Notes under the pieces: generated by a model
What the model was told of the DNA's origin: nothing
Seen by the model: the letters and a program-made list of their open reading frames with translations, nothing else
Databases searched by the model: none
DNA from: Hyphomicrobium sp.
GTDB taxonomy: Bacteria > Pseudomonadota > Alphaproteobacteria > Rhizobiales > Hyphomicrobiaceae
Reading direction: 5' to 3'
Length of the DNA: 57,660 nucleotides
Assembly: GCA_002928955.1 (NCBI GenBank)
Contig: PERT01000016.1
Span: forward strand, 1-57,660
In this document: positions 45,177-54,518 of the stretch, in pieces
Position numbering within the stretch: position 1 is the first letter of the stretch
How the letters are laid out: each line of letters begins with the position of its first letter
Translations under genes and position numbers: made by a program

Positions 45177-48076
45177 CCATCGGAGCGCTCGCTTTCCTCA
45201 ATCCGTGGCTGCTGGCGGCACTGGCGACGCTGCCGATTATCTATTGGTTGCTGCGCACGGTTCCACCACGGCCGAAGCAGGTCGAGTTTCCCCCGACGCG
45301 CATCCTGGTGGGCATCGACAACAAGGACAAGGAGCCCGCCAAAACACCGTGGTGGCTGATGCTGATCCGATTGCTGGCCGCGGCCCTTGCTATCCTGGCT
45401 CTGGCCGAGCCGATCCTGAACCCGTCCAATGACCGTGCGCTTAAAGGCAGTGGACCCGTTGTGGTGGTGATCGACAACGGCTGGTCGGCGGCGCCGCGAT
45501 GGGCCGAACGCCTCAAGACCGTCGACCGCATCATCAACGAAGCCGAAGCCCAGCGCCGACCGGTGATCGTTCTGCCGACGGCGGTTGCTGCCAAGGCACA
45601 GCCGATCAAGATCGATGCTCCATCGGCGGCGCGCTCGACCGCCGCGGCGCTGACGCCGCAGCCATTCGCGCCGGACCGGCTTGCGGCAGCAACGGCACTT
45701 GAAGCCGCTCTCGCCAACACCAAGGAAGCGAGTCTCATCTGGGTGACGGACGGCGTGGATCATCAAGGCGAGGCCAAAGCCTTCGGCGAAAGGATTGCGG
45801 CGCTGGCGCGTGGTGGCGGTACTTCGGTGGTCGAGGACAGCCGCTGGGCCGAGGCACTGGGTACGGTCGGCGGAGTCGGCCGCGACGGACGGCTCCAGGC
45901 GATCGTGATGCGGCCGCCGGGCCCGGCGCGCGACGGCGTGGTGCATGCGTTCTCGGTACGCGGGCAGCGTCTCGGAGAGGCGCGCTTCCAGCTCTCGGGA
46001 AATGAAACCTCGAAAACCGTGGGCTTTGATCTGCCGCTCGAGTTGCGCAATCAGGTGACGCGGATCGAGATTGCCGACGAGCGCTCGGCCGGCGCGGTCA
46101 GCCTGCTTGACGCGCGCTCGCAATGGCAGCGCATCGGTCTCGTCTCTGGCGAAAGCCGCGAGCAGGCACAGCCGCTTCTGGCGCCGCTCTATTACATTGA
46201 AAAGGCGATGGCGCCGTTCTCTGAGATTGTACGGCCGGAGAATTCGAACCTCGCCGGCGGCATCGACACCGTCTTGAAGCAAGGCGCAACCGTACTCGTT
46301 CTTGCCGACATCGGCACCTTGACGGGCGACGTCAAGGACCGCGTGGACGCCTGGGTCCGAAAGGGCGGTGTGCTGGTGCGCTTTTCTGGTCCGCGGCTCG
46401 AAAAGGGCAGCGACGACCTGTTGCCCGTGCCTCTCAGGATCGGCGGACGGACGTTGGGCGGCGCACTGTCGTGGTCGCAACCGCAAGCACTCGCTGCGTT
46501 CGAGGAGAAGAGCTTATTTGCCGGTCTTCAGATTCCGCCGGATGTTTTGGTCAACCGGCAGGTGCTCGCTGATCCCGCGCGCCTCGGTGTCGACACCGCG
46601 GTTTGGGCGAGGCTCAAGGACGGTACTCCGCTGGTAACCGCCAGCAAGCGTGGGCAGGGTCAGCTTGTGCTGTTCCACATCACGGCGAATTCGGATTGGT
46701 CGAACCTGCCGATCTCGGGCTTGTTCGTGGAAATGTTGCAGCGGATCGCGACCCTCGGCCGAGCTGGTGCCGGCGGTGAAGCCGCCGCCGCCGACAACTC
46801 GGGCGCGGGGGCGGGTGCTGACGTGTTGCCTCCCGTTCAGACGCTCGACGGCTTCGGCATTTTGAAACAGCCGCCACCGACGGCGCAGTCGTTGGCGGAA
46901 ACCAAACTCCGAGATCTCGTCGCGAGTCTTGATCATCCGCCCGGCTACTACGGCTCGGCCGGCACGCCGCGGGCACTGAACGTGCTCGGGCCGAAGAGCA
47001 CACTACTACCGCTGCCGACCTTGTCATCGGGCATCGAGCGGATCTCCTACGGCAGCGAAACCTCGACCTCGATGAAGCCGTGGCTTCTGGCCGTGGCGCT
47101 CGCCCTGATCTTTGCCGACATTATCGCCATCCTCATTCTGCAAGGTGCCGGCTCCATGCTGACGCGACGGACGAAGCCGGGCGCCGCAGTGGCCGGTGGA
47201 ATGCTCATGGCGTTTGTAGCTGCCCTGGCAATGGTGTCGTCGACCGCCGACGCGCAAACACGGCGCGAAATCCCGCCTCGGGGCGATCAGAAGCCCGCGG
47301 CCACGTCGTCGCTCAAAGGCAACGACGCGGTGGCGCTGAAGGCGACCGGGAAGGTGACGCTCGGATACGTGCTCTCTGGCGATCCCGCCACGGATGACGT
47401 CAGCCGGTCGGGCCTCATGGGCCTTGCCACCATCCTTAAACTGCGCACGGCGGTTGAGCCTGGTGAACCTATCGGCGTCAACATCGAGACCGATGAGATC
47501 GGCTTTTATCCGCTGCTTTATTGGCCGGTGGTCGACAGCGCCCGCCCGCTCGATGAAGCCGCGCTGGCGCGCATCGACGCCTACATGAAACAGGGCGGGC
47601 TGATCATCTTCGACACCCGCGACCAGGGGCAGGGCATGCCCACCGGCTTCTCACTGTCGCCCCAGGGCGGCTCGACGCTTCAGCGACTGCTTGGGCGGCT
47701 CGATCTGCCGCGACTCGAACCTGTTCCAACCGACCACGTGCTAACCAAGGCGTTCTATCTGCTGCGCTCGTTTCCTGGCCGATGGGATGGCGGTCAATTG
47801 TGGGTCGAAGCGAGCTCGGACAGCGACACCGACGACACGCGCAAGGCCCGCCGCGCCGACGGCGTGACATCAATTCTCATCACGTCGAACGACTTTGCGT
47901 CGGCCTGGTCGCTCGACGAGCGCGGGCGGCCGATCTACCCGGTTGTGCCCGGCGGAGAGAACCAGCGCGAACTGTCGTTTCGCACCGGCGTCAACATCGT
48001 GATGCACGCGCTGACCGGCAACTACAAGGCCGATCAGGTGCATGTGCCAGCCCTGATCGAGAGGCTGGGACAATGA
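45173..48076 (+). CDS. Large membrane protein with BatA-like N-terminus and DUF4159
   Basis: A 967-aa membrane protein. The N-terminal BatA-type segment (about 1-90) has two helices (LAFLNPWLLAALATLPIIYW and LIRLLAAALAILALAEPIL). Next is a periplasmic VWA-like region (about 95-620). Two helices follow (about 637-660 and 678-695). The C-terminal third is DUF4159 (about 735-967: GLMGLATILKLRTAVEPGEP, LIIFDTRDQGQGM, TKAFYLLRSFPGRWDGGQLW). It is probably part of an envelope complex with the next gene and driven by MoxR. The exact function is unknown. Confidence 0.9.
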   Translation: MTIGALAFLNPWLLAALATLPIIYWLLRTVPPRPKQVEFPPTRILVGIDNKDKEPAKTPWWLMLIRLLAAALAILALAEPILNPSNDRALKGSGPVVVVIDNGWSAAPRWAERLKTVDRIINEAEAQRRPVIVLPTAVAAKAQPIKIDAPSAARSTAAALTPQPFAPDRLAAATALEAALANTKEASLIWVTDGVDHQGEAKAFGERIAALARGGGTSVVEDSRWAEALGTVGGVGRDGRLQAIVMRPPGPARDGVVHAFSVRGQRLGEARFQLSGNETSKTVGFDLPLELRNQVTRIEIADERSAGAVSLLDARSQWQRIGLVSGESREQAQPLLAPLYYIEKAMAPFSEIVRPENSNLAGGIDTVLKQGATVLVLADIGTLTGDVKDRVDAWVRKGGVLVRFSGPRLEKGSDDLLPVPLRIGGRTLGGALSWSQPQALAAFEEKSLFAGLQIPPDVLVNRQVLADPARLGVDTAVWARLKDGTPLVTASKRGQGQLVLFHITANSDWSNLPISGLFVEMLQRIATLGRAGAGGEAAAADNSGAGAGADVLPPVQTLDGFGILKQPPPTAQSLAETKLRDLVASLDHPPGYYGSAGTPRALNVLGPKSTLLPLPTLSSGIERISYGSETSTSMKPWLLAVALALIFADIIAILILQGAGSMLTRRTKPGAAVAGGMLMAFVAALAMVSSTADAQTRREIPPRGDQKPAATSSLKGNDAVALKATGKVTLGYVLSGDPATDDVSRSGLMGLATILKLRTAVEPGEPIGVNIETDEIGFYPLLYWPVVDSARPLDEAALARIDAYMKQGGLIIFDTRDQGQGMPTGFSLSPQGGSTLQRLLGRLDLPRLEPVPTDHVLTKAFYLLRSFPGRWDGGQLWVEASSDSDTDDTRKARRADGVTSILITSNDFASAWSLDERGRPIYPVVPGGENQRELSFRTGVNIVMHALTGNYKADQVHVPALIERLGQ

Positions 48077-48086
48077 GGAGCGCTCC

Positions 48087-50234
48087 ATGAGCTGGTCCAT
48101 TGACTTCGCGCCATTGCTGCCGGGTCCGTTTTTCTGGTGCACTGGCGTCATCGCGCTCGCGCTCGTCGTGGTTCTGATCCTCCGCAGGTCCCGCGGGGCT
48201 TGGCTGCGCGGGCTGGCGCTTGCGGCACTTCTTCTGGCGCTCGCCAATCCGACCCTGCGCGAGGAAAGCCGTGACAGCCTTGCCAATGTCGTCATAGCGG
48301 TCGAGGATCAGTCGTCCAGTCAGGCGCTGTCGAACCGTCCGGAGCAGATGCGCGCGATCCGCGCCGACCTCGAGGCGAAGCTCGCGGCCATTCCCAATCT
48401 CGAAGTCAAGTGGGTGTCGGCGGTCCGGCAGGTCGATGGTACCGGAACGGGAACCAACCTGTTTGGCGATCTCAACAAGGCCCTGATCAGTACGCCGCCC
48501 GATCGCCTCGCCGGCGTCATCATGCTGACCGACGGCCAGGTGCACGACGTGCCGAAGGCGGCCGCAAGCCTCGGCTTCGATGCGCCCGTGCATGCGGTTC
48601 TGACCGGCGCGCCAGGTGAGTTCGACCGCCGGCTCGAAGTTTTGAAATCACCGCGCTTCGGCATCGTCGGGCAGACCCGCGAGATCGAGGTCGCTGTGCG
48701 GGAAGCGGGCAGGAAGAGCAAGCCCGGTGAACCTGTAACGCTCAAAATTCGCCGCGAAGGGCAGCCGGACGAAACCCGCCGCACCGAGATCAACCAGCCG
48801 GTAAAGCTATCGATGCCGTTCCCGCACTCGGGCACTAACATCGTTGAGGTCGAGCTCGACACCGCGCCGAGTGAGCTTACGCCCGCCAACAACCGCATCG
48901 TCATCTCGGCCGAGGGCGTGCGCGAAAACCTGCGCGTGCTCTTGGTGTCGGGCGAACCCCATGCCGGCGAGCGGGTGTGGCGCAACCTCCTCAAATCCGA
49001 TGCGGCGGTCGACCTCGTGCATTTCACCATTCTGCGGCCGCCAGAGAAGCAGGACGGGACACCTATCAACCAGCTGTCGCTGATCGCATTCCCGACGCGC
49101 GAGCTGTTCTCGGAGAAGATCAAGGAATTCGACCTGATCATCTTCGACCGCTACCAGCACCGGGGCATCCTGCAGATGCTCTACTACGACAACATCGCCC
49201 GCTACGTGGAGAGCCACGGCGGCGCGCTGCTGATCGCCGCAGGCGACGACTACGCTGGCAATCTGTCGCTCTATCGCACACCGCTGGCACCCGTGCTGCC
49301 GGCGGGGCCGACGGGACGCGTGATCGAGGCGCCATTCAAGGCAACACTCACGCTTGACGGCAGCAAGCATCCGGTGACACGCGGGCTGCCAGGTGCGGGC
49401 GGTCTGACAAGCGCTACAAGCGACGTGCCCACCTGGGGACGCTGGTTGCGTCAGGTGGAAGTGCGCCCCGATCGCGGTAAAACCATTCTCAAGGGTGCGG
49501 AGGATCAACCGCTCTTGGTGCTCGACCGCAAGGGCAAGGGCAGGGTGGCGCTGCTCACCTCCGATCATGCCTGGCTGTGGGCGCGCGGCTACGATGGCGG
49601 TGGCCCACATACCGATCTGCTGCGCCGGCTCTCTCACTGGCTGATGAAAGAACCCGATCTTGAGGAAGAGCGGCTGATCGCGTCGACCAAGGGCATGAAG
49701 GTGACGATCGAGCGGCGCTCGATGGAGGATCGCGTCGGGCCGGTGACGATTTCCGGGCCCGGGGGAGAGACTACGGAAATCGCGCTTGAAAATGCCGGAT
49801 CCGGCATATGGCGATCGACGATCGATGTTAAGCTGCCCGGCCTTTACAAGGCCCAGACCCGGACCGTATCGAGCAACAGTGGGGGCCAATTGACCGCCGT
49901 TGCCCACGCCGGCGTCGAGGACGCCCGAGAAATGAGCGAAGTCACAGCCACCGACGAGAAGCTGAAGCCGCTTGTCGACGCCACCGGCGGCGGCACCTTC
50001 TGGACCCGGCCCACGGGCCTCCTGGCCGGCACAAATTCGAGCGCCGTCGAACTGCCGCGGATTTCGATGCTATCGAGCGCCAAGGTGCTGGCGGGCTCCG
50101 GTTGGATGGGGCTCAAGGACCGCGAGGCGTTCGTCACGCGCGGCGTCAAGCTGACGCCAATGTTCACTGGGCTCCTCGCGCTTGCGGTACTACTCATGCT
50201 CATGGCGCTCGCTTGGTGGCGGGAAGGGCATTGA
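48087..50234 (+). CDS. Large membrane protein, partner of the DUF4159 protein
   Basis: A 715-aa membrane protein of the class annotated as glutamine-amidotransferase-like or VWA-like membrane protein in Rhizobiales MoxR clusters. Two N-terminal helices (about 12-30 and 38-58, GLALAALLLALANPTL), a long extracytoplasmic part with VVIAVEDQSSSQALSNRPEQ (metal-site-like DQSSS) and a class I amidotransferase-like stretch (DLIIFDRYQHRGIL, YVESHGGALLIAAGDDY), and one C-terminal helix (about 690-708). It begins ten bases after the DUF4159 gene. Confidence 0.88.
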   Translation: MSWSIDFAPLLPGPFFWCTGVIALALVVVLILRRSRGAWLRGLALAALLLALANPTLREESRDSLANVVIAVEDQSSSQALSNRPEQMRAIRADLEAKLAAIPNLEVKWVSAVRQVDGTGTGTNLFGDLNKALISTPPDRLAGVIMLTDGQVHDVPKAAASLGFDAPVHAVLTGAPGEFDRRLEVLKSPRFGIVGQTREIEVAVREAGRKSKPGEPVTLKIRREGQPDETRRTEINQPVKLSMPFPHSGTNIVEVELDTAPSELTPANNRIVISAEGVRENLRVLLVSGEPHAGERVWRNLLKSDAAVDLVHFTILRPPEKQDGTPINQLSLIAFPTRELFSEKIKEFDLIIFDRYQHRGILQMLYYDNIARYVESHGGALLIAAGDDYAGNLSLYRTPLAPVLPAGPTGRVIEAPFKATLTLDGSKHPVTRGLPGAGGLTSATSDVPTWGRWLRQVEVRPDRGKTILKGAEDQPLLVLDRKGKGRVALLTSDHAWLWARGYDGGGPHTDLLRRLSHWLMKEPDLEEERLIASTKGMKVTIERRSMEDRVGPVTISGPGGETTEIALENAGSGIWRSTIDVKLPGLYKAQTRTVSSNSGGQLTAVAHAGVEDAREMSEVTATDEKLKPLVDATGGGTFWTRPTGLLAGTNSSAVELPRISMLSSAKVLAGSGWMGLKDREAFVTRGVKLTPMFTGLLALAVLLMLMALAWWREGH

Positions 50235-50395
50235 CCAAGCAATCGGCTGGTACCAGCGCGGATGGAATTGGGCATCAGAAGCTCGGGCGTAAGTGAACAC
50301 CGGCCGGCGGCAGCCGTGTCGTCGTCTTGTCTCGCCGTCGTTGTCTAATCCCGACGGCCCGCCTATCCTTCCGGGCGCATCGAGCGGGAAAGACC

Positions 50396-51586
50396 ATGAA
50401 CACCAAGCCCACCTCTGCCGCCGCGTCGGGATCTTTGTTCCCGCTGTTTCGCCTCATGGTCGGCGCGGCGTGTCTGGCAGGCCTGATCGGCCTGTTGTTC
50501 GTGCCCCAATTCCTGCCTTGGGTCTTGAGGTTCGAGCACACTACGGCTGACTGGCGCACGGCGCTGCTGTCTGATCGGCTGGCGGGTCCGCACCCGCGCA
50601 TCAGCGTCGTTTCGATCTCGCCTGCTACGCTACGCGACTACGCGAATTCGCCTATCGATCGCGGGCTGCTGGCGCGCACGATCAAAGCCATCGATGACGC
50701 TGGCGCCGAGGCGATCGGCCTCGACGTCTACTTCCTCAAAGCCACCGACCCGGCAAAGGATCAGGCCCTGGTCGATGCGTTGAAGGGCGCGAAGGCCAAG
50801 GTCGTCCTCGGCGCGTGGGACGAGCGCGGCCAGATGGAGCCGTTCCAGAAGCAGTTCCAGAAGCAGTTCGTGGACAAGATCGGCCGGCCTGTTGGCTACC
50901 TCAATCTGCGGCACCAGCGCGACGACGTGGTGCGCTACCGCGCGAGCCCGCATCCGGGATCGGACTATCCGTTGAGCTTCGCCCGCCGGCTGGCCGAGTC
51001 CGTCGGCCGCGATGCCCAGGATAGCGAGCGACCCATCGCCTGGCTGCTGCCGCCCGACAACGGTTCATTCGCATACCATACCGTACAGGCGCAGGACATC
51101 GTACCAGGCGAGCACAGCACGACGCCCGAGTCCGCGGCCCGCGCCTCGGCGCCGCTCAAGGGCAAGATCGTGCTGATCGGCGGCGACTTTCCAGAGCGCG
51201 ACAAGCACCGCACGCCGCTGTCGTCGTGGACCTCCGAGAGCATGGCAGGCGTGCTGATTCATGCCAACATGCTCGCCGATCTCCTGGAGCCGAAGCGCAG
51301 CATCGCAGAACTGCCGCCGAGCGTGGCGCGCAACCTCGTGGGCGTCATCGCCGTCGTCTCCTGCCTTATCGGCTGGCTGATGTGGCAGAGCAGCATCGTG
51401 CAATACATCGGCTACACGGCCGCCACCGTCGTGCTGGTCGCCGTTGATGCATTCGTCTATAAGGAATTCAGATTATTGCTGCCGATCACGCTGATCCTGG
51501 CAGCCTGGTTTCTCGGTGTTACCGGTGGTCGCGCGGCGCGCTTTTTCTTTCATTGGTTTCTCGGCAAGGACAGGATCGCAGCATGA
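50396..51586 (+). CDS. CHASE2 domain membrane protein without an output domain
   Basis: A 396-aa membrane protein. One N-terminal helix (about 20-40, LMVGAACLAGLIGLLFVP), a periplasmic CHASE2 sensor domain (about 45-300: RISVVSISPATLRDYANSPIDR, AIGLDVYFLKATDP, LKGKIVLIGG, SMAGVLIHANMLADLLE) and three C-terminal helices (about 300-385). CHASE2 normally feeds a kinase or cyclase domain, which is absent here. I choose the ATG at 50396 with GGGAAAG upstream. The next gene overlaps its stop as ATGA. Confidence 0.9.
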   Translation: MNTKPTSAAASGSLFPLFRLMVGAACLAGLIGLLFVPQFLPWVLRFEHTTADWRTALLSDRLAGPHPRISVVSISPATLRDYANSPIDRGLLARTIKAIDDAGAEAIGLDVYFLKATDPAKDQALVDALKGAKAKVVLGAWDERGQMEPFQKQFQKQFVDKIGRPVGYLNLRHQRDDVVRYRASPHPGSDYPLSFARRLAESVGRDAQDSERPIAWLLPPDNGSFAYHTVQAQDIVPGEHSTTPESAARASAPLKGKIVLIGGDFPERDKHRTPLSSWTSESMAGVLIHANMLADLLEPKRSIAELPPSVARNLVGVIAVVSCLIGWLMWQSSIVQYIGYTAATVVLVAVDAFVYKEFRLLLPITLILAAWFLGVTGGRAARFFFHWFLGKDRIAA

Positions 51587-52221
51587 CCGGCATCGTCGGC
51601 GCTCCACTCCATGGCGCACTTCGCGCAGCGGCAGTTCTGCTCGGTTGCGGCCTCGTCGTGCTGCCGGCAAACGCCCAGCGAGCTCCCGACGACACCCGTC
51701 CCGGCGGCGTCGAGCTGAAACCGTCGCCACCGCCCGCTCCCGCAGCTGCGACGACCGCCCCCAGCCCGTCGCAGCTGTTCTCGAAGCCCGCCGTGTCGCC
51801 GCCCGTGCTGCCGCCGCCCGCGGCCATTCCGGTGCAGGCCACACCGCCCGCCGCACCTGTCCCACCGGCAGCCAGTCCGGCCAAACCGGCGACGTCACCG
51901 GCTGCACCAACTGGGACCACTCCTGCGAAACCAGGGGCCATACCCGGCACCGGCGGACCTGCCGCGGGACCCGCGCTGAACGCACCAGCGGCGGACAAAC
52001 CTGCCGCCACCGTCAAGACCTTGCCGATTGAACCTATCGACAAGACCATCCGGGGCCCCGCCGAGGAGCGCCGCACGCGCTCGCTGAGGGCAGCGCCACC
52101 CGCTGCAGGCTCGGCACCGCCTGCAGGCGCCGCAAGCGAAACGCCCGTGCCACCGTCGAACCCGATCAAGGGCAACGACCGGTTGCCCGGCGGCGTCGAG
52201 CGCGCGCCGGGCGTGCGGTAG
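51583..52221 (+). CDS. Exported proline/alanine-rich protein
   Basis: A 212-aa protein with no recognised domain. Signal sequence about 1-30 (GALRAAAVLLGCGLVVLPANA): either cleaved at ANAQ or, because of LLGC, a possible lipoprotein. The rest is low complexity, rich in Pro, Ala, Thr and Ser, so probably a disordered extracytoplasmic linker. It carries similar short motifs at both ends: TRPGGVELKPS near 37 and RLPGGVERAPG at the C-terminus. The ATG overlaps the CHASE2 gene stop, so the two are coupled. Confidence 0.8.
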   Translation: MTGIVGAPLHGALRAAAVLLGCGLVVLPANAQRAPDDTRPGGVELKPSPPPAPAAATTAPSPSQLFSKPAVSPPVLPPPAAIPVQATPPAAPVPPAASPAKPATSPAAPTGTTPAKPGAIPGTGGPAAGPALNAPAADKPAATVKTLPIEPIDKTIRGPAEERRTRSLRAAPPAAGSAPPAGAASETPVPPSNPIKGNDRLPGGVERAPGVR

Positions 52222-52243
52222 GCGTGCAGAGGATTGCGGTCGC

Positions 52244-52600
52244 CTAGGCCGATGCCCGTCCCGGCTTGTGCAGGCTCACGACCAGCAGGACCGCTGCGCC
52301 GTTGATCCAGTAGTACAAAGCATCGATACCTTTGAAGCCCAGCACCAGTGGCGCCGCGACGAAGACGACGCCGACCAGGAAATCCACGGCGAGGTGCATC
52401 GAATATGGCACCACCCGGATAAGTCCCGTCTCGTGGTCGGTCAAGACAGTCAGCACCAAGGCGGCAACGCCGGTGTAGACCGCGATCCACTTGGCCAGAG
52501 GATGGGACGCGCCCAGTCCCAGCACGAACGGCATCACGATGAGACTCAAGGCCACAGGATAATCGAGGAACGCGTGGATTTTCTGAGTGACGAACCGCAT
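52244..52600 (-). CDS. SPW repeat family membrane protein
   Basis: A 118-aa membrane protein with four predicted helices: VALSLIVMPFVLGLG, IAVYTGVAALVLTVL, LAVDFLVGVVFVAAPLVLG, and DALYYWINGAAVLLVVSL. The pattern of APLVLG...YYWINGAA is like the SPW repeat. Function unknown. It lies downstream of the YHS gene, 79 bases away, on the same strand, so it could be in one unit with YHS and the AraC regulator. Confidence 0.75.
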   Translation of the reverse strand: MRFVTQKIHAFLDYPVALSLIVMPFVLGLGASHPLAKWIAVYTGVAALVLTVLTDHETGLIRVVPYSMHLAVDFLVGVVFVAAPLVLGFKGIDALYYWINGAAVLLVVSLHKPGRASA

Positions 52601-52679
52601 GGTTCAAGCTCCAGCTAGAAAATGGAACGGATTGGGCTGCGCAGGCCAATCTTGCCCGCGCAGCCCGTTGTCATGGCTT

Positions 52680-53177
52680 TCACTTGATCTCGGACGGCAG
52701 CTTGCTGGCGATCTTCGGCCAGTTGCCCTGCGCCTTGGCAATGTTGCCGGCGACGTCCTTGTTCCAGGCGTCCTGGATTTCTGCCGACAGGTTCAGGTAA
52801 AGCTTGCCCTCGACGATCTTCCAGTAGCGCGGATCGCCGTCGAACTTGGCATTGACCGCGACGCCGTAGGCGCAATAGCCGCCGAATGCCGGTTCGTACT
52901 TCGCCGGGTTCGCGGTGAAGGCATCGAGGTTGGCTTGCGAGGCAAAGCGATAGCTGGCGTCCTTGTGGACCACGGCGAACTTGGCTTCGCCCTGGGTCGG
53001 CTTGCCGTCTGTGAAGAACGACACGACGTCGAAGCCGTGGACGGCGAGACCGGGGGCCGGCTTGCCGCCGACGAGCACGCCGCCAGGAGCGGTGTTGACT
53101 TCAGGGCCTGCGAAAGCAGGACCCGCGGCAAATGCCAATCCGGCAAGCGCAAGGACAGTGAGTGTCCGAAGTTTCAT
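52680..53177 (-). CDS. Exported YHS domain protein
   Basis: A 165-aa exported protein. Signal peptide about 1-23 (LTVLALAGLAFAAGPAFAG). The YHS domain (about 45-100) contains VHGFDVVSFFTDGKPTQGEA, SYRFASQANLDAFTANPAKY, and then PAFGGYCAYGVAVNAKF, which holds the cysteine seen in heavy-metal-related YHS domains. The C-terminus has KLYLNLSAEIQDAWNKDV. The ATG at 53177 is chosen because it starts the signal peptide. The role, possibly in metal handling, is an inference. Confidence 0.88.
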   Translation of the reverse strand: MKLRTLTVLALAGLAFAAGPAFAGPEVNTAPGGVLVGGKPAPGLAVHGFDVVSFFTDGKPTQGEAKFAVVHKDASYRFASQANLDAFTANPAKYEPAFGGYCAYGVAVNAKFDGDPRYWKIVEGKLYLNLSAEIQDAWNKDVAGNIAKAQGNWPKIASKLPSEIK

Positions 53178-53334
53178 GATATTGACTCCTCGTTCCTGGT
53201 CGGGTTTGACCACGAGACGCAGAAGCCTCATCCGGGACGATCGATCAATTCACGGCCGCTTGAGGCGGGGTTTTCGTCAATTATGCGGGATGATCTGCAC
53301 GGTATCGCCCGACATGGGACCGTTCGGATGACCT

Positions 53335-54261
53335 TCAGTCGGCAGTGCGGAACTCGGACGGCGGGGCACCGAACTTCTGCGCGAACGCCCGCGTGAACGC
53401 CGCCGACGATTGGTAGCCGACCTTTGCCGCCACCTCCTGCACGCTGACCCGCGGCCGGGCGAGCAACGAGAGAGCCTGCTGCAAGCGCCAATCCGCCAGA
53501 TAGCCCATCGGACCTTCGCCCACCAGTTCGCTGAACCGCTCGGCAAACCGGCTGCGCGACATGCCGACTTCCTGGGCGAGGCTGTCAACCGTCCACGCCC
53601 GCCCGGGATCCTGATGGATCAGCTCCAGTGCGCGTCCGACGTGCGTATCGGTCATGGCACCGATGATGCGGGCCAACTCCGGCGACTGCTCGACACTCGC
53701 ACGAATGCTCTCGATGAAAAACACTTCCGACAGCCGCGTGATCGCCGCCGACTTACCGAGCCCGTCGGTGAAAACGCGGCGGACCACCAGCCGCAAAGTT
53801 TCGTCGAGCAGCGGATTGCGGGCTCTGTCCGCTGGCGTCATGACGATGACCTCGGGAAGCGCGCGCAGCAACGGATGGTCCGCGCCCTCGGCAAAGCCGA
53901 GATGTCCGCAAACCATCTGGGTCGCCGCGGCTGCGTCACCTTTTCCGACCACGAACGTGCCTCGGCCGTCGTAGCCCGACTCTTCAATGACCTGCTCCAT
54001 CGGCGCGGGCATCCGCCCTGGCCGGTCCGCCAGCACATGCGCCAACCCGCGCGGGATCAGGATCAGATCTCCGGGCCCGAGGTCGGCCGAGTTCCCCGAT
54101 GCCAGCTCGATGTGGCATCGCCCCTGGATGACCAGATGAAATCGCGCGGCGCTCGACAGGACCGGCACAGTCACCGCCCAGGGCGCGGAATAGTCGGTCC
54201 GGAAATAAAGCGCGCCGCGCAGCCGGATCGTCTCGAAGATGTCGCTCAGCACGTCGATCAT
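53335..54261 (-). CDS. AraC family regulator with N-terminal cupin
   Basis: A 308-aa transcription factor. The N-terminal cupin_6 type domain (about 1-180) starts MIDVLSDIFETIRLRGALYF and has HLVIQGRCHIE and GDLILIPRGLAHVL. The C-terminal AraC domain (about 205-305) has two helix-turn-helices: WTVDSLAQEVGMSRSRFAERF and VQEVAAKVGYQSSAAFTRAF, then QKFGAPPSEFR. The ATG at 54261 starts the family homology. It is divergent from the PLPC-DUF4332 gene and upstream of the YHS gene, its likely target. Confidence 0.92.
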   Translation of the reverse strand: MIDVLSDIFETIRLRGALYFRTDYSAPWAVTVPVLSSAARFHLVIQGRCHIELASGNSADLGPGDLILIPRGLAHVLADRPGRMPAPMEQVIEESGYDGRGTFVVGKGDAAAATQMVCGHLGFAEGADHPLLRALPEVIVMTPADRARNPLLDETLRLVVRRVFTDGLGKSAAITRLSEVFFIESIRASVEQSPELARIIGAMTDTHVGRALELIHQDPGRAWTVDSLAQEVGMSRSRFAERFSELVGEGPMGYLADWRLQQALSLLARPRVSVQEVAAKVGYQSSAAFTRAFAQKFGAPPSEFRTAD

Positions 54262-54518
54262 TCCAATGGCCTCGACAACAAAGGTTTTTGACTGTTCGTC
54301 CCATATTTCAGGACGCCTGAGCTTGACCCTTTGCCTGAGAGCCTGCAAGCCGCGGCGACACCACCGCCAATCACGCTTCCGTTGCTGGCGATCACGCGCT
54401 TGGTTCAACTTGTTGATAAGGCATTCGTTTCGCCGCGCCTCGGTTGCAGCGTACCGCCGACTCGGGGTTCGCTATGGCAAACCGAGTGCAACGCGCGCGA
54501 TCGCGCCGGGGAGACCCC

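Noticed and set aside
45113-46486. Minus-strand frame of 457 codons opposite the DUF4159 gene
   Set aside because: Antisense shadow; high arginine, histidine and aspartate content and no known motif.
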